From CF-161 sp035259145 (lineage in GTDB: Bacteria; Chloroflexota; Dormibacteria; Dormibacterales; Dormibacteraceae): 22,675 nucleotides of DNA. The stretch is from positions 1 through 22,675 of the forward strand of contig DATFWQ010000214.1 of NCBI GenBank assembly GCA_035259145.1, given 5' to 3'. Position numbers and translations under genes: made by a program. How positions within the stretch are numbered: position 1 is the first letter of the stretch; every line of letters starts with the position of its first letter. Positions 14,711 to 21,742 of the stretch are shown here, piece after piece. A model generated the notes under the pieces. The model saw nothing but the letters and a program-made list of their open reading frames with translations, was not told where the DNA came from and ran no database searches.

Positions 14711-15519
14711 CCGATGCAGGCGACGACCTCGGGCTGTTCGGGCCGGGCTCGATGGCCTGGAGGCTCCACATGGAGCCTGCGCTGCTGGTGGGCGGGCTGC
14801 GGGCGCTGATGATCCAGGCGTTGCACCCGCTGGCGATCGCGGCGGTCGCGGACCACAGCAAGTACAAGGCGGACGTCTGGGGGCGGTACGCGCGCACGAG
14901 CAACTACGTCGTGACCACGATTTTCGGAACAACGCGCCAGGCCGAGGCACTGGGCGTCCGAGTCCGCGAGGTGCACCGGCCGATCCGAGGCATCGACCGG
15001 GTGACCGGCAAGCCGTACGCAGCCGACGATCCTGAGCTTCTACTGTGGATCCACACGACGCTCGTCGACTCGTTTATTGCCGCCTACAAGCGGTTCGTCG
15101 AGCCGCTGGCGCTGGCCGACGCCGATCGGTATGTGGTGGAGATGGTGCGACAGGCAGAGCTGGTCGGGCTTCAGGCGGATACTGTGCCCGCGACCCAGGA
15201 GGCTAACCGGCGGTTCATCGACGGGTGCCGGGCACAGCTGATCGTGACGCAGCCGGCACTCGAAGCGGTGGAGACTGTGCTCAACCCCCCGCTGCCACCC
15301 TGGCGGCGGCCGTTCTGGTGGGTAGCCGGCCAGGCCGCGATCTCACTTATGCCCGACTTCGCCCTTGAGCTGTTGGGCATCAGGCGCAACCCGCTCGCGG
15401 AAATCGCGGTCCAGCCGCTGGTGCGCAAGGGAGCGGCTTTCAGCCGCCGCCACCTGCGGCCGCCGCCTGTGATCGTGCAGGCGAAGCGGCGGATCGCCGA
15501 GCTGAGCGTGACGCGCTAG
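14707..15519 (+). CDS. DUF2236 / MpaB-type oxygenase family protein
   Basis: 270-aa member of the DUF2236 family, which includes MpaB-like and latex-clearing (Lcp) haem oxygenases; the substrate here is unknown. Seen: FGPGSMAWRLHMEPALLVGGLRAL at the N-terminus, QALHPLAIAAVADHS with two His, RYARTSNYVVTTIFGT, LWIHTTLVDSFIAAYKRFV with a central conserved His, a C-terminal Pro/Trp-rich stretch (PPLPPWRRPFWWVAGQAAISLMPD) that may touch the membrane, and a basic end. The conserved His residues are the candidate metal or haem ligands. GTG 14707 overlaps the DUF72 stop (GTGA), so it is the third gene of the rlmN chain. It converges on lgt; the 81-bp gap shows no clear terminator. Confidence 0.85.
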   Translation: MTDAGDDLGLFGPGSMAWRLHMEPALLVGGLRALMIQALHPLAIAAVADHSKYKADVWGRYARTSNYVVTTIFGTTRQAEALGVRVREVHRPIRGIDRVTGKPYAADDPELLLWIHTTLVDSFIAAYKRFVEPLALADADRYVVEMVRQAELVGLQADTVPATQEANRRFIDGCRAQLIVTQPALEAVETVLNPPLPPWRRPFWWVAGQAAISLMPDFALELLGIRRNPLAEIAVQPLVRKGAAFSRRHLRPPPVIVQAKRRIAELSVTR

Positions 15520-15600
15520 CCGCTCATCCACCGGGCGTCGAGAGCTGCCGCGACCGGGTCCTCGGCATGGAGTCACGGCCAGGCGCAGCGTGCACGTGGG

Positions 15601-16449
15601 CTACGCGGTCGCCTGCTCTTGCTCCACCTCGGGATGCTCGGCGGATGCCTCGGGCGGCGCCGCCCGGCCGGTGCGCAACATCCAGATCGCGATCACGACG
15701 AGCGATACGGCCACCATCGTCAGCGACGCCCACTGGGCCTGCCGTAAGCCCAGGACTAAAGAGTCCTTACGCAGGAAGCTCAAGGCAAAGCGGCCGATGG
15801 CGTAAACCGACAGCCATATCAGGCCGGTCACCCCGACTGGCAGCCGGCGCTTGAACCAGCGGTAGGTCAGGATGGCGGTGCCGAACACGATCGCATTGAA
15901 GACGAGCTCGTACGCGACCTCGGGGTGGACCGTGCGACCGGGCTCACCCAGCGTCCTTTCGTTTACATACTGAACCGCAAAGGGCAGGTTCGAGTCGATC
16001 GAATGGTGCTCGCCGTTGATGATGTCACCGATTCGGCCGATTGCAAAGCCAAGGGCGTTGGCGGGACCGGCGGCGTCGAGGAACAGCCGGTAGTCGACTT
16101 TGCTCTGCCAGCACCACAGAAACGCGCCGATCAGCCCGCCGAATATGCCGCCCCACTGGCTGAGTCCGCCTTCGTTGATATAGACGATCCTTTGCCATGC
16201 GCCGGCGAACTGCCGGTAGTTCTCCCAGACATAGAGCAGGCGCGCCCCGATCAGGCCGGCGATCACCATCCAGACCGCCAGGTCGTACACCCGGTCAGCA
16301 GAGATGCCCTCGGGTTTGAGCAGGATCTGAGCCACGCGCGCAGCGGCCAGGATGCCGAGCACGCTGAAGACCCCGTGCCAGGTGATCAGAAAGGGGCCGA
16401 TCTGGAAAAGGTTCGGGTCGAGGTCGATAACGATGGTCGCGAACATCAC
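15601..16449 (-). CDS. lgt: Prolipoprotein diacylglyceryl transferase
   Basis: Integral membrane enzyme that moves diacylglycerol from phosphatidylglycerol to the lipobox Cys of prolipoproteins. Seen in 282 aa: about seven hydrophobic segments, N-terminal ITWHGVFSVLGI (22-33), GGLSQWGGIFGGLIGA (94-109), the Lgt signature GRIGDIINGEHHS (138-150, with R139, N145, E147), HPEVAYELVFN (175-185) and YAIGRFALSFLR (216-227, R220). The position of the E. coli His103 is Trp (W99), as I recall in other high-GC Lgts, and the Glu after the late Arg is Ser (S224). The charged Glu-rich C-terminus is dispensable-looking. Start: GTG 16449 overlaps the gltX TGA (GTGA); ATG 16446 is directly next. It forms a two-gene operon with gltX. 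Confidence 0.93.
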   Translation of the reverse strand: MMFATIVIDLDPNLFQIGPFLITWHGVFSVLGILAAARVAQILLKPEGISADRVYDLAVWMVIAGLIGARLLYVWENYRQFAGAWQRIVYINEGGLSQWGGIFGGLIGAFLWCWQSKVDYRLFLDAAGPANALGFAIGRIGDIINGEHHSIDSNLPFAVQYVNERTLGEPGRTVHPEVAYELVFNAIVFGTAILTYRWFKRRLPVGVTGLIWLSVYAIGRFALSFLRKDSLVLGLRQAQWASLTMVAVSLVVIAIWMLRTGRAAPPEASAEHPEVEQEQATA

Positions 16450-17831
16450 CCGAGCACTCTACTGATCCTGGCCAGTGCTTCGGACTTCGGGAGTAGCGCA
16501 AGAGTGTGCTCGAGTGGGGGGGAGATCCTCCCGGCAACCGATTCGCGGATCGGCGTGTAGAACTTGCCACGGCTCCAGCCGTGCGCGGCGCTGGCTGCCT
16601 CGAGGGCGGCGTGGATGGCGGCGGGCGTCCAATCGACGGGCTGCAAGATGTCGAGGGCCGCCTGCAGCATGTCCTTCTGGCCGTCGTTGAGCTCCGGCGC
16701 CGGGGGCGGCTCCGACAGGTAGCCAAGCAGCTCGGCTGCTTTGTCGAGCCTCGGCAGTCGCTCCTTGAGCGCGGGGGCCGCTGCGCGCACCGTCTCCGCC
16801 GGGAGCTCGGGCAGGAAGGGCCGGAGACGCTCTGCGAGCTCGCCGTCGCTCAGGGCGCGGATGTAATGGCCGTTGATCCAGTCGAGCTTATCCCAGTCGA
16901 ACATCGCGCTCGCCTTTTGCACCCGTGCAATGTCGAAAGCCGCCAGCAATTCCTGGAAGCTGAAGATCTCCTGCTCGGTCCCCGGGTTCCAGCCCAGCAG
17001 GGCCAGGTAGTTGAGAAGCGCCTCGGGCAGGTAGCCGCGCCCCTGGTAAAGTCCAAGACGCGTCTCCGGATGCAGCCGCTTGCTCAGCTTCTTGCCGTCC
17101 TTGCCGACGATTACCGGCAGGTGGGCATAGGCTTCTGGCCGCGGGAAACCTAGAGCGTCCAGGATCATCAGCTGATAGGGAGTATTGGAGAGATGCTCCT
17201 CGCCCCTGAAGACGTGAGTGATGTCCATGAGCGCGTCGTCCACCGGGCTTGCGAAATTGTAGACGGGCCAGCCGCTGGACTTGATCAGCACCGGGTCACC
17301 CAGGTTTGAGTTCTCGAAGCGCACTTCACCTTTGATCAAGTCCGTGAACGTTGTCTCGCCGTCAGGCACTTTCAAACGCACGGTAAATGCCGTGCGGCCC
17401 CTGGGCGGATCGGTCAGACAGCGCCTCGAGTACTTGTACGGCCGCCGTTCCCGGTCGGCGGCCGCACGCTCCGCTGCCAGCTCTTCCGGTGTGCAGAAGC
17501 ACCGGTAGGCAGCGTCCAGCTGCAGCATCCGTGCCGCCTGCTCCCGGTAAGCGTCCAGCCGCTCGCTCTGCCGGTACGGCTCGAAGGGGCCGCCCACGTC
17601 GGGTCCTTCGTTCCACTCCAGGCCCAGCCAGTGGAGGCCTTCGTAGATTGCCTGCTCGTAATCGGGCCGGCTGCGCTCCAGGTCGGTGTCGTCGAGGCGG
17701 AGGACGAAGCTCCCATCTCGCTGGCGGGCGAACAGCAGATTGAAGAGGGCGGTCCGGGCATTCCCCAGGTGGACGTAGCCCGTCGGGCTGGGGGCCATCC
17801 TCACGCGGACGGGAGGCTCAGACACCTGCAC
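16446..17831 (-). CDS. gltX: Glutamyl-tRNA synthetase (class Ib)
   Basis: Charges tRNA-Glu with glutamate (whether also tRNA-Gln cannot be read). Seen in 461 aa: HIGH-type PSPTGYVHLGN (14-24), LRLDDTDLERS, a zinc-site pattern CFC...YSRRC (C111, C113, Y134, C138), FASPVDDALMDITHVFRGEEHL, and the KMSKS-type GKKLSKR (246-252). The C-terminal anticodon-binding part (about 310-461) is of normal length. No GatCAB subunit lies nearby. Start: GTG 17831; a second in-frame GTG at 17825 is 6 nt after a minus-strand TAGTAT and may be the true leaderless start. The stop overlaps lgt. It is divergent from the S51-like peptidase gene with 13 bp between start codons. Confidence 0.95.
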   Translation of the reverse strand: MQVSEPPVRVRMAPSPTGYVHLGNARTALFNLLFARQRDGSFVLRLDDTDLERSRPDYEQAIYEGLHWLGLEWNEGPDVGGPFEPYRQSERLDAYREQAARMLQLDAAYRCFCTPEELAAERAAADRERRPYKYSRRCLTDPPRGRTAFTVRLKVPDGETTFTDLIKGEVRFENSNLGDPVLIKSSGWPVYNFASPVDDALMDITHVFRGEEHLSNTPYQLMILDALGFPRPEAYAHLPVIVGKDGKKLSKRLHPETRLGLYQGRGYLPEALLNYLALLGWNPGTEQEIFSFQELLAAFDIARVQKASAMFDWDKLDWINGHYIRALSDGELAERLRPFLPELPAETVRAAAPALKERLPRLDKAAELLGYLSEPPPAPELNDGQKDMLQAALDILQPVDWTPAAIHAALEAASAAHGWSRGKFYTPIRESVAGRISPPLEHTLALLPKSEALARISRVLG

Positions 17832-17837
17832 ATACTA
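17831..17837. promoter_or_regulatory. Shared -10-like region between gltX and the S51-like gene
   Basis: Minus-strand TAGTAT (17837-17832) abuts GTG 17831 and lies 6 nt before GTG 17825. Plus-strand CATACT (17831-17836) lies 8 nt before ATG 17845. The layout repeats that at 12918-12924 and suggests overlapping divergent leaderless promoters. No -35 is identified. Confidence 0.35.
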
Positions 17838-17844
17838 CGGTTCG

Positions 17845-18564
17845 ATGCCTGGACTCCTTGCACTGAACGGCGGAGACGAGTTTCGTCCTGGCAACGAGCC
17901 GCAGGACAGAGAGCTGGTCGCTGCGGCCGGCTCAGGCCCCGCCTATGTAGTTGCCACCGCGGCACGACGCCAGCGCCCGGAGCTCGCCGTTGCCACCGCG
18001 CGCGATTGGTTCCGCGGTCTCGGCCTCGAGGTTGCTGAGCTGCCGGTCTATACACGTTCTGATGCCAACTCGGCCGAACTCGCGAGCCGGGCGGCGCAGG
18101 CTGGCTTCCTCTACATGACCGGCGGCGACCCTGGCCTGCTGGTGCAGACGCTGAGAGGCTCGGCTGTCTGGGCGGCCATGACTCGGGGCTGGCTGAACGG
18201 TGCCGTGCTCGCCGGCTCGTCGGCTGGCGCGATGGCGCTCTGCGAATGGACGCTGGTCATGGCTCGCTGGCCGCGTCACGAGCAGCGCCGAGCGTTGCCG
18301 GCTCTTGGACTCGTGCCGCGGACAGTGGTGCTGCCGCATTACGAGCGGATGGGGAGCCGCTGGACCGTGCACGATCCGCCAGAACCACTGACGCTGCTTG
18401 GACTTGACGAGCGGACGGCCGCAGTTTGGAATGCGGAGGGCTGGCATGCAGCGGGTGCGGGCGTGGTGACTGTGATCGGCGGTGGCGAGAGCAGGCGCTT
18501 CGGGCCCGGCCGTCCGTGCGAGGGTATTCCGGAACCAGTGGTGCGGGACGGGGAAGTGAGCTGA
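17845..18564 (+). CDS. Peptidase S51 / cyanophycinase-like protein
   Basis: 239-aa protein with the class I glutamine-amidotransferase-like fold of the S51 family (dipeptidase E, cyanophycinase). Seen: N-terminal LLALNGGDEFRPGNE, VVATAA, GFLYMTGGDPGLLVQTL (about 87-103), nucleophile elbow AGSSAGAMAL (S126) and LPHYER (H165), matching the Ser and His positions of the family. Substrates could be aspartyl/isoaspartyl peptides; cyanophycin is unlikely to be implied by sequence alone, since no cyanophycin synthetase is in the window. ATG 17845 probably starts a leaderless transcript. The stop is 1 bp from the GTG of the alpha/beta hydrolase, so the two are coupled. Confidence 0.82.
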   Translation: MPGLLALNGGDEFRPGNEPQDRELVAAAGSGPAYVVATAARRQRPELAVATARDWFRGLGLEVAELPVYTRSDANSAELASRAAQAGFLYMTGGDPGLLVQTLRGSAVWAAMTRGWLNGAVLAGSSAGAMALCEWTLVMARWPRHEQRRALPALGLVPRTVVLPHYERMGSRWTVHDPPEPLTLLGLDERTAAVWNAEGWHAAGAGVVTVIGGGESRRFGPGRPCEGIPEPVVRDGEVS

Positions 18565-18565
18565 G

Positions 18566-19417
18566 GTGCGCGGAGGCTACGTTCGGCTCGACGGGCTCTC
18601 GGTCCACCACGTCTACGGGGGCCACGGCTCGCCCTCCGTGGTCTTCATTCACGGCCTGGGGTCTGCGGGCTACCTCGAGTGGCGTTACACCCTGACGGCC
18701 GTTGCTCGCGCTCACCGCGTCTTCGCTCCGGACTTGCCTGGCTTCGGCCGGAGCGAGAAGCCGGTCAGCGGCTACGGCATCCCTCTCTTCGCGCGAGTGA
18801 TCGACGAGTACATCCGGACACGGCGGCTGAAGCCCGTTCTGGTAGGTGCCTCGATGGGCGGAAGAGTGGCGCTGGACGTCGCCTTGAGGAGTCCCGGGTC
18901 GGTGCGCAAGCTCGTCCTCGTGAACTCGTTAGGGGTGGTCAGGCCCACCGTCCACCCGTTCTACCCGCTCCTGCTTGTGCCCAGGGTGGGGGAGGGGATG
19001 CTCGGCCTGATGCGCGAGGCGCTGCACCGGCTTTCACCGGAGCAGGTCAGGCGCTACGCCCGGCGATTCGCAGGAGTGAGTGGCGACGTCGAGCGGATCC
19101 TGGATGACGTCTACCTCTCAGGCCTGCGCGAGATGCACGCGACCGACGGCTTTCCACGGGCTTACGTCTCCACAGTCCGCGCGCTGGCGCGCCCCGAGGC
19201 ATACCGGGCGACACCTCTGATGGCCCGGCTGGCCGAGTGCGGCCTCCCCGTATTGCTGATCTGGGGCGCGCGGGACCGGCTCTTGCCGGTGGCGCGGGCT
19301 CGCGCGGCTCTCGAGGGCCTCCCCGGCGCACGGATGGCGGTGATCGAGGACGCGGGCCATACGCCACAGGTGGAGCGCCCAGAAGAGTTCAACCGGGTGC
19401 TGGAGGCTTTCTTCTGA
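18566..19417 (+). CDS. Alpha/beta hydrolase
   Basis: 283-aa serine hydrolase. Seen: oxyanion motif VVFIHGLGSAG (25-35), DLPGFGRSEKP (56-66), nucleophile elbow VGASMGGRVAL (S96), a mobile lid region of about 120-190 with Arg-rich helices, acid D237 in WGARDRLLP, and H265 in EDAGHTPQVERP. The triad is complete. The closest general type is the esterase/MhpC-BphD-like subfamily; substrate unknown. GTG 18566 follows the S51-like stop by one base, with GGGGAAG as a distant Shine-Dalgarno inside the previous gene. The PlsC-like acyltransferase follows after 37 bp, so a lipid- or ester-related role is possible but only guilt by association. Confidence 0.85.
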   Translation: MRGGYVRLDGLSVHHVYGGHGSPSVVFIHGLGSAGYLEWRYTLTAVARAHRVFAPDLPGFGRSEKPVSGYGIPLFARVIDEYIRTRRLKPVLVGASMGGRVALDVALRSPGSVRKLVLVNSLGVVRPTVHPFYPLLLVPRVGEGMLGLMREALHRLSPEQVRRYARRFAGVSGDVERILDDVYLSGLREMHATDGFPRAYVSTVRALARPEAYRATPLMARLAECGLPVLLIWGARDRLLPVARARAALEGLPGARMAVIEDAGHTPQVERPEEFNRVLEAFF

Positions 19418-19454
19418 GCCGGCTCCGGCGGCCACCTTTCGCCGAGCGATACAG

Positions 19455-20270
19455 ATGACCCGGCAGCTCCCCGACGCCGAGCGCCGCGCGGTCTTGAAGG
19501 GCCCCGACTACCTCGCCGCGGTGGCAGACGGCCAGCTCGATCCGCTGGTGCACCCAGATCCCAACCGGCCGACACGACTGTACCGCGTTGTGTTCGGCGT
19601 CTTGCGGCTGCTGCTGCCGCTGCTGTTTCGGGTCCGCGTGAGCGGGCTTGAGAACGTGCCAGCCCCACCTTACATAATCGCCAGCAATCACCAGACCTGG
19701 TTCGACACCCTGTTCGTTGTGGCTGCCTTTCCGCGTACGCCGATGATCTACACGATGGCGCGGCGGGACACGGTGTTCAACCGTTCGTGGAAACGGTGGC
19801 TGGTCCCGAAGTTCGGCGTGTTTCCGATCACTCCGAGCCTGGGCGACCTGGATCAGCGGGGCGTCGCGACCGTCTACCAGGTGTTGGCCAGGCGCGGTGT
19901 GGTCCTGATCTTCCCCGAGGGACGCTACTCGCGAGGTCGCCGGCTTCGACCGCTCAAAAAGGGCGTCGCCCACTTCGCGCTCCAGGCCGGTGTCCCGATC
20001 TGCCCGGTGGCACTGACCGGCCTGGACCGGCTGCGCCCATTCGGCAAGGTCGAGGTCTCAATCGGTCACCCTATCTGGCCCGACCCGCCCGCCTCCTGGA
20101 GGATGGCGCGACGCATCGAGCGGATCGTCGACCGAGTTCGGCGGGCCATCCAGCGCGCGTTAGGTCGGGTTGGAGAGGGCGGCCCCACGTGGCGATCGCG
20201 GCTGCGAAGCTTTCCCAGGCGCCTTCGGGCGCGACTTCGCCACCCCCTCCGCAGGAGCCAGGTTTGGTGA
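19455..20270 (+). CDS. 1-acyl-glycerol-3-phosphate acyltransferase-like (PlsC family)
   Basis: Membrane-associated acyltransferase of the LPLAT/PlsC family, 271 aa, probably acylating lysophosphatidate or another glycerolipid. Seen: a hydrophobic anchor (about 44-61), IIASNHQTWFD giving the HX4D motif (H79, D84), IFPEGRYSRG (152-161, the FPEGTRS block with R-Y in place of T-R), and VPICPVALTGLD (180-191). The C-terminus is odd. From about residue 252 the frame runs into the first copy of a tandem repeat that begins at 20210, so the last 20 residues (SFPRRLRARL...SQVW) are repeat-encoded. The same frame in the second copy would give nearly the same peptide and the same stop. The native stop has probably been replaced. 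The catalytic domain looks intact. Confidence 0.87.
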   Translation: MTRQLPDAERRAVLKGPDYLAAVADGQLDPLVHPDPNRPTRLYRVVFGVLRLLLPLLFRVRVSGLENVPAPPYIIASNHQTWFDTLFVVAAFPRTPMIYTMARRDTVFNRSWKRWLVPKFGVFPITPSLGDLDQRGVATVYQVLARRGVVLIFPEGRYSRGRRLRPLKKGVAHFALQAGVPICPVALTGLDRLRPFGKVEVSIGHPIWPDPPASWRMARRIERIVDRVRRAIQRALGRVGEGGPTWRSRLRSFPRRLRARLRHPLRRSQVW

Positions 20271-20428
20271 GGCGTGGCGGGTAGGCGCGGCTCCGCCGGG
20301 CCGAATGACTTGTGGCCAAAGGCTGCCGGACGCTGCCCGTCACCCACCACCGGTGGAAAGGCAGCGACCCTCTGCGTCGGCACGGGAGGGGGTCCGCAGG
20401 GGGAGGCCTGCCTCCGTCTGCGACTCGC
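20210..20428 (+). repeat. Tandem repeat copy 1 (about 219 bp)
   Basis: First copy of a direct repeat. It holds the hairpin GCGCC-TTCG-GGCGC (20219-20232, C(UUCG)G tetraloop), an imperfect GC-rich inverted repeat around CTCCG (near 20284-20302) and an imperfect GGAGGC/GCCTCC palindrome near the end. It contributes the last codons and stop of the acyltransferase gene (20268-20270). Confidence 0.85.
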
Positions 20429-20646
20429 CTTTCCCGGGCGCCTTCGGGCGCGACTTCGCCACCCTTCGCGCAGGAGCCAGGTTTGGTGAGGCGTGGCGGG
20501 TAGGCCCGGCTCCGCCGGGCCGATTGACTTGTGCCAAACGCTGCCGGACGCTGCCCGTCACCCACCGCCCGTGGGGAGGGCGGCTACCTTCTGCGCCGGC
20601 ACGGAGGGGGTCCGGAGGGGGAGGCCTGCCTCCCCCTGCCATTCGC
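20429..20646 (+). repeat. Tandem repeat copy 2 (about 218 bp)
   Basis: Second copy, about 85% identical by eye to copy 1, with long identical blocks around the middle of the unit. The hairpins are better formed here: GCGCC-TTCG-GGCGC (20438-20451), GGCCCGGC-TCC-GCCGGGCC (20503-20521, 8 bp) and a 9-bp stem at 20616-20637 around CCTG. The right edge is approximate. Confidence 0.85.
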
Positions 20647-20683
20647 TCGCAACTCGAAAAGGGAGATCCGAACGGGGTCTGCA

Positions 20684-20689
20684 TAGACT
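20684..20689 (+). promoter_or_regulatory. Candidate -10 box of the SDR gene
   Basis: TAGACT (TAnnnT type) is 1 nt before ATG 20691 and 7 nt before GTG 20697. The latter spacing would suit a leaderless GTG start. No -35 seen. Confidence 0.3.
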
Positions 20690-20690
20690 C

Positions 20691-21683
20691 ATGCAGGTGC
20701 ACCTGGTGATCGGAGCCAGCGGCTTCGCAGGTCGCCACGCCGTAACCGCACTCGGGGAGCATGGCCCCGTGAGAGCGGCTGATCTTGGCGACGGGTTGGC
20801 GGCAGCGATGAAGGACGTTGAGGTCGTTCACGTCGCGACCCAGCTCTACTCGCCCTTCGACAGACTGACCTGGCGGGCGCGATGGCGGCGCGGGCGACCG
20901 AATCGGCTCCTGGTCGAGCTGATGCGCCTGGCGCGCAAGGCGGGCGTCCGCCGGGTCGTCTTCATGTCATCGACGAGCGCCCTGGGCACGCCCGGGGACG
21001 GCCGAGTGAGCGAGCGTACCCGGCCGGCTCCGGAGCACCCTTACGAGAGGCTCCTTGCGTACGACGAAGCCTGGCTACGCGAACAGTACGACCCGGAGGT
21101 GGTCGTGATGCGAGCCGCGCAGGCGTTTGGCCCAGGAGAGGCGGTACTGTCGCGCATGCTCGACAGGGTGCTCCGGGGCTGGTTGCTCCGGGGCCGGCTG
21201 CTGCTGCCCGGCGGCGGTCGCGCCGTGCGCACCTTCGTGGCCGGACGGGACCTGGGCCGCGCCTTCTACGCCGCCGGATTGCGGGGAGCTCCGGGTGGGG
21301 CCTACCTGGTGGGCGGATTCAAGGGTTCATGGCGAGAGTTGATCTCTGCGGCGGCGGCGGCACTTCACGTCGAAGCTCATGTCACCGGCCTGCCTTACGA
21401 TCTCGCATATCTGGCCGCATCGGCGCGGGCGACCTCCGGTCTGCCGCTGACCCAGCGCTGCTGGCGCAGTCCGTGCGCCGTCGATCTGATCACCCGACCG
21501 CATGTGGTCGAGGACGGCTGGAGCCGAAGAGAATTGAGTTGGGCGCCTGAGGTTACGAATTTCGCCAGCGGCCTGGCAGGCCTCGCTGAGTGGGTGCGCC
21601 AATCTGCCTTCGCGCCTGGCAGGGGCAAGCTCGTCGCCCGCCGCGGCGCCGGTACGCACAGCGACCGCCTCCTTCTCGGTTAG
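20691..21683 (+). CDS. NAD(P)-dependent epimerase/dehydratase-like protein (atypical extended SDR)
   Basis: 330-aa Rossmann-fold protein. Seen: nucleotide-binding VIGASGFAGRHAV (GxxGxxG at G8, G11, G14), a NAD-adenine-side Asp in AADLGD (D31), VVHVAT, RRVVFMSSTSALG (88-99) with the Ser expected before the catalytic Tyr, PYERLLAYDEAW, VVVMRAAQAFGPGEAV (the VRxxxVYGPG-like block), and VRTFVAGRDLGRAF (HVxDxA-like). The catalytic YxxxK is broken: Tyr118 is followed at +4 by Leu122. It may therefore bind NAD without classical epimerase chemistry, like other atypical SDRs. The start could be ATG 20691 or GTG 20697; the open frame upstream to 20493 runs through the repeat and is not credible. Substrate unknown. 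Confidence 0.8.
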   Translation: MQVHLVIGASGFAGRHAVTALGEHGPVRAADLGDGLAAAMKDVEVVHVATQLYSPFDRLTWRARWRRGRPNRLLVELMRLARKAGVRRVVFMSSTSALGTPGDGRVSERTRPAPEHPYERLLAYDEAWLREQYDPEVVVMRAAQAFGPGEAVLSRMLDRVLRGWLLRGRLLLPGGGRAVRTFVAGRDLGRAFYAAGLRGAPGGAYLVGGFKGSWRELISAAAAALHVEAHVTGLPYDLAYLAASARATSGLPLTQRCWRSPCAVDLITRPHVVEDGWSRRELSWAPEVTNFASGLAGLAEWVRQSAFAPGRGKLVARRGAGTHSDRLLLG

Positions 21684-21742
21684 GCCTCGTATCGACGTTC
21701 CCAGACACAGGCGGAGATCGGCAACCGGCTGCTGCACACTGG

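Larger units (their letters stand above)
20271..20690. other. Gene-free 420-bp stretch
   Basis: This stretch lies between the acyltransferase and the SDR gene. It holds the rest of repeat copy 1, all of copy 2, and about 45 bp of unique sequence with a possible -10 (TAGACT, 20684-20689). Open frames through it differ between the copies and match no family I recognise. Confidence 0.7.

Noticed and set aside
15520..15600. Possible bidirectional terminator between convergent DUF2236 and lgt genes.
   Set aside because: I could find no stem with a T-tract in either direction.
20493..20690. N-terminal extension of the SDR gene through repeat copy 2.
   Set aside because: It is composed of repeat sequence. 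The Rossmann strand begins directly at 20691-20697 and a -10-like box precedes it.
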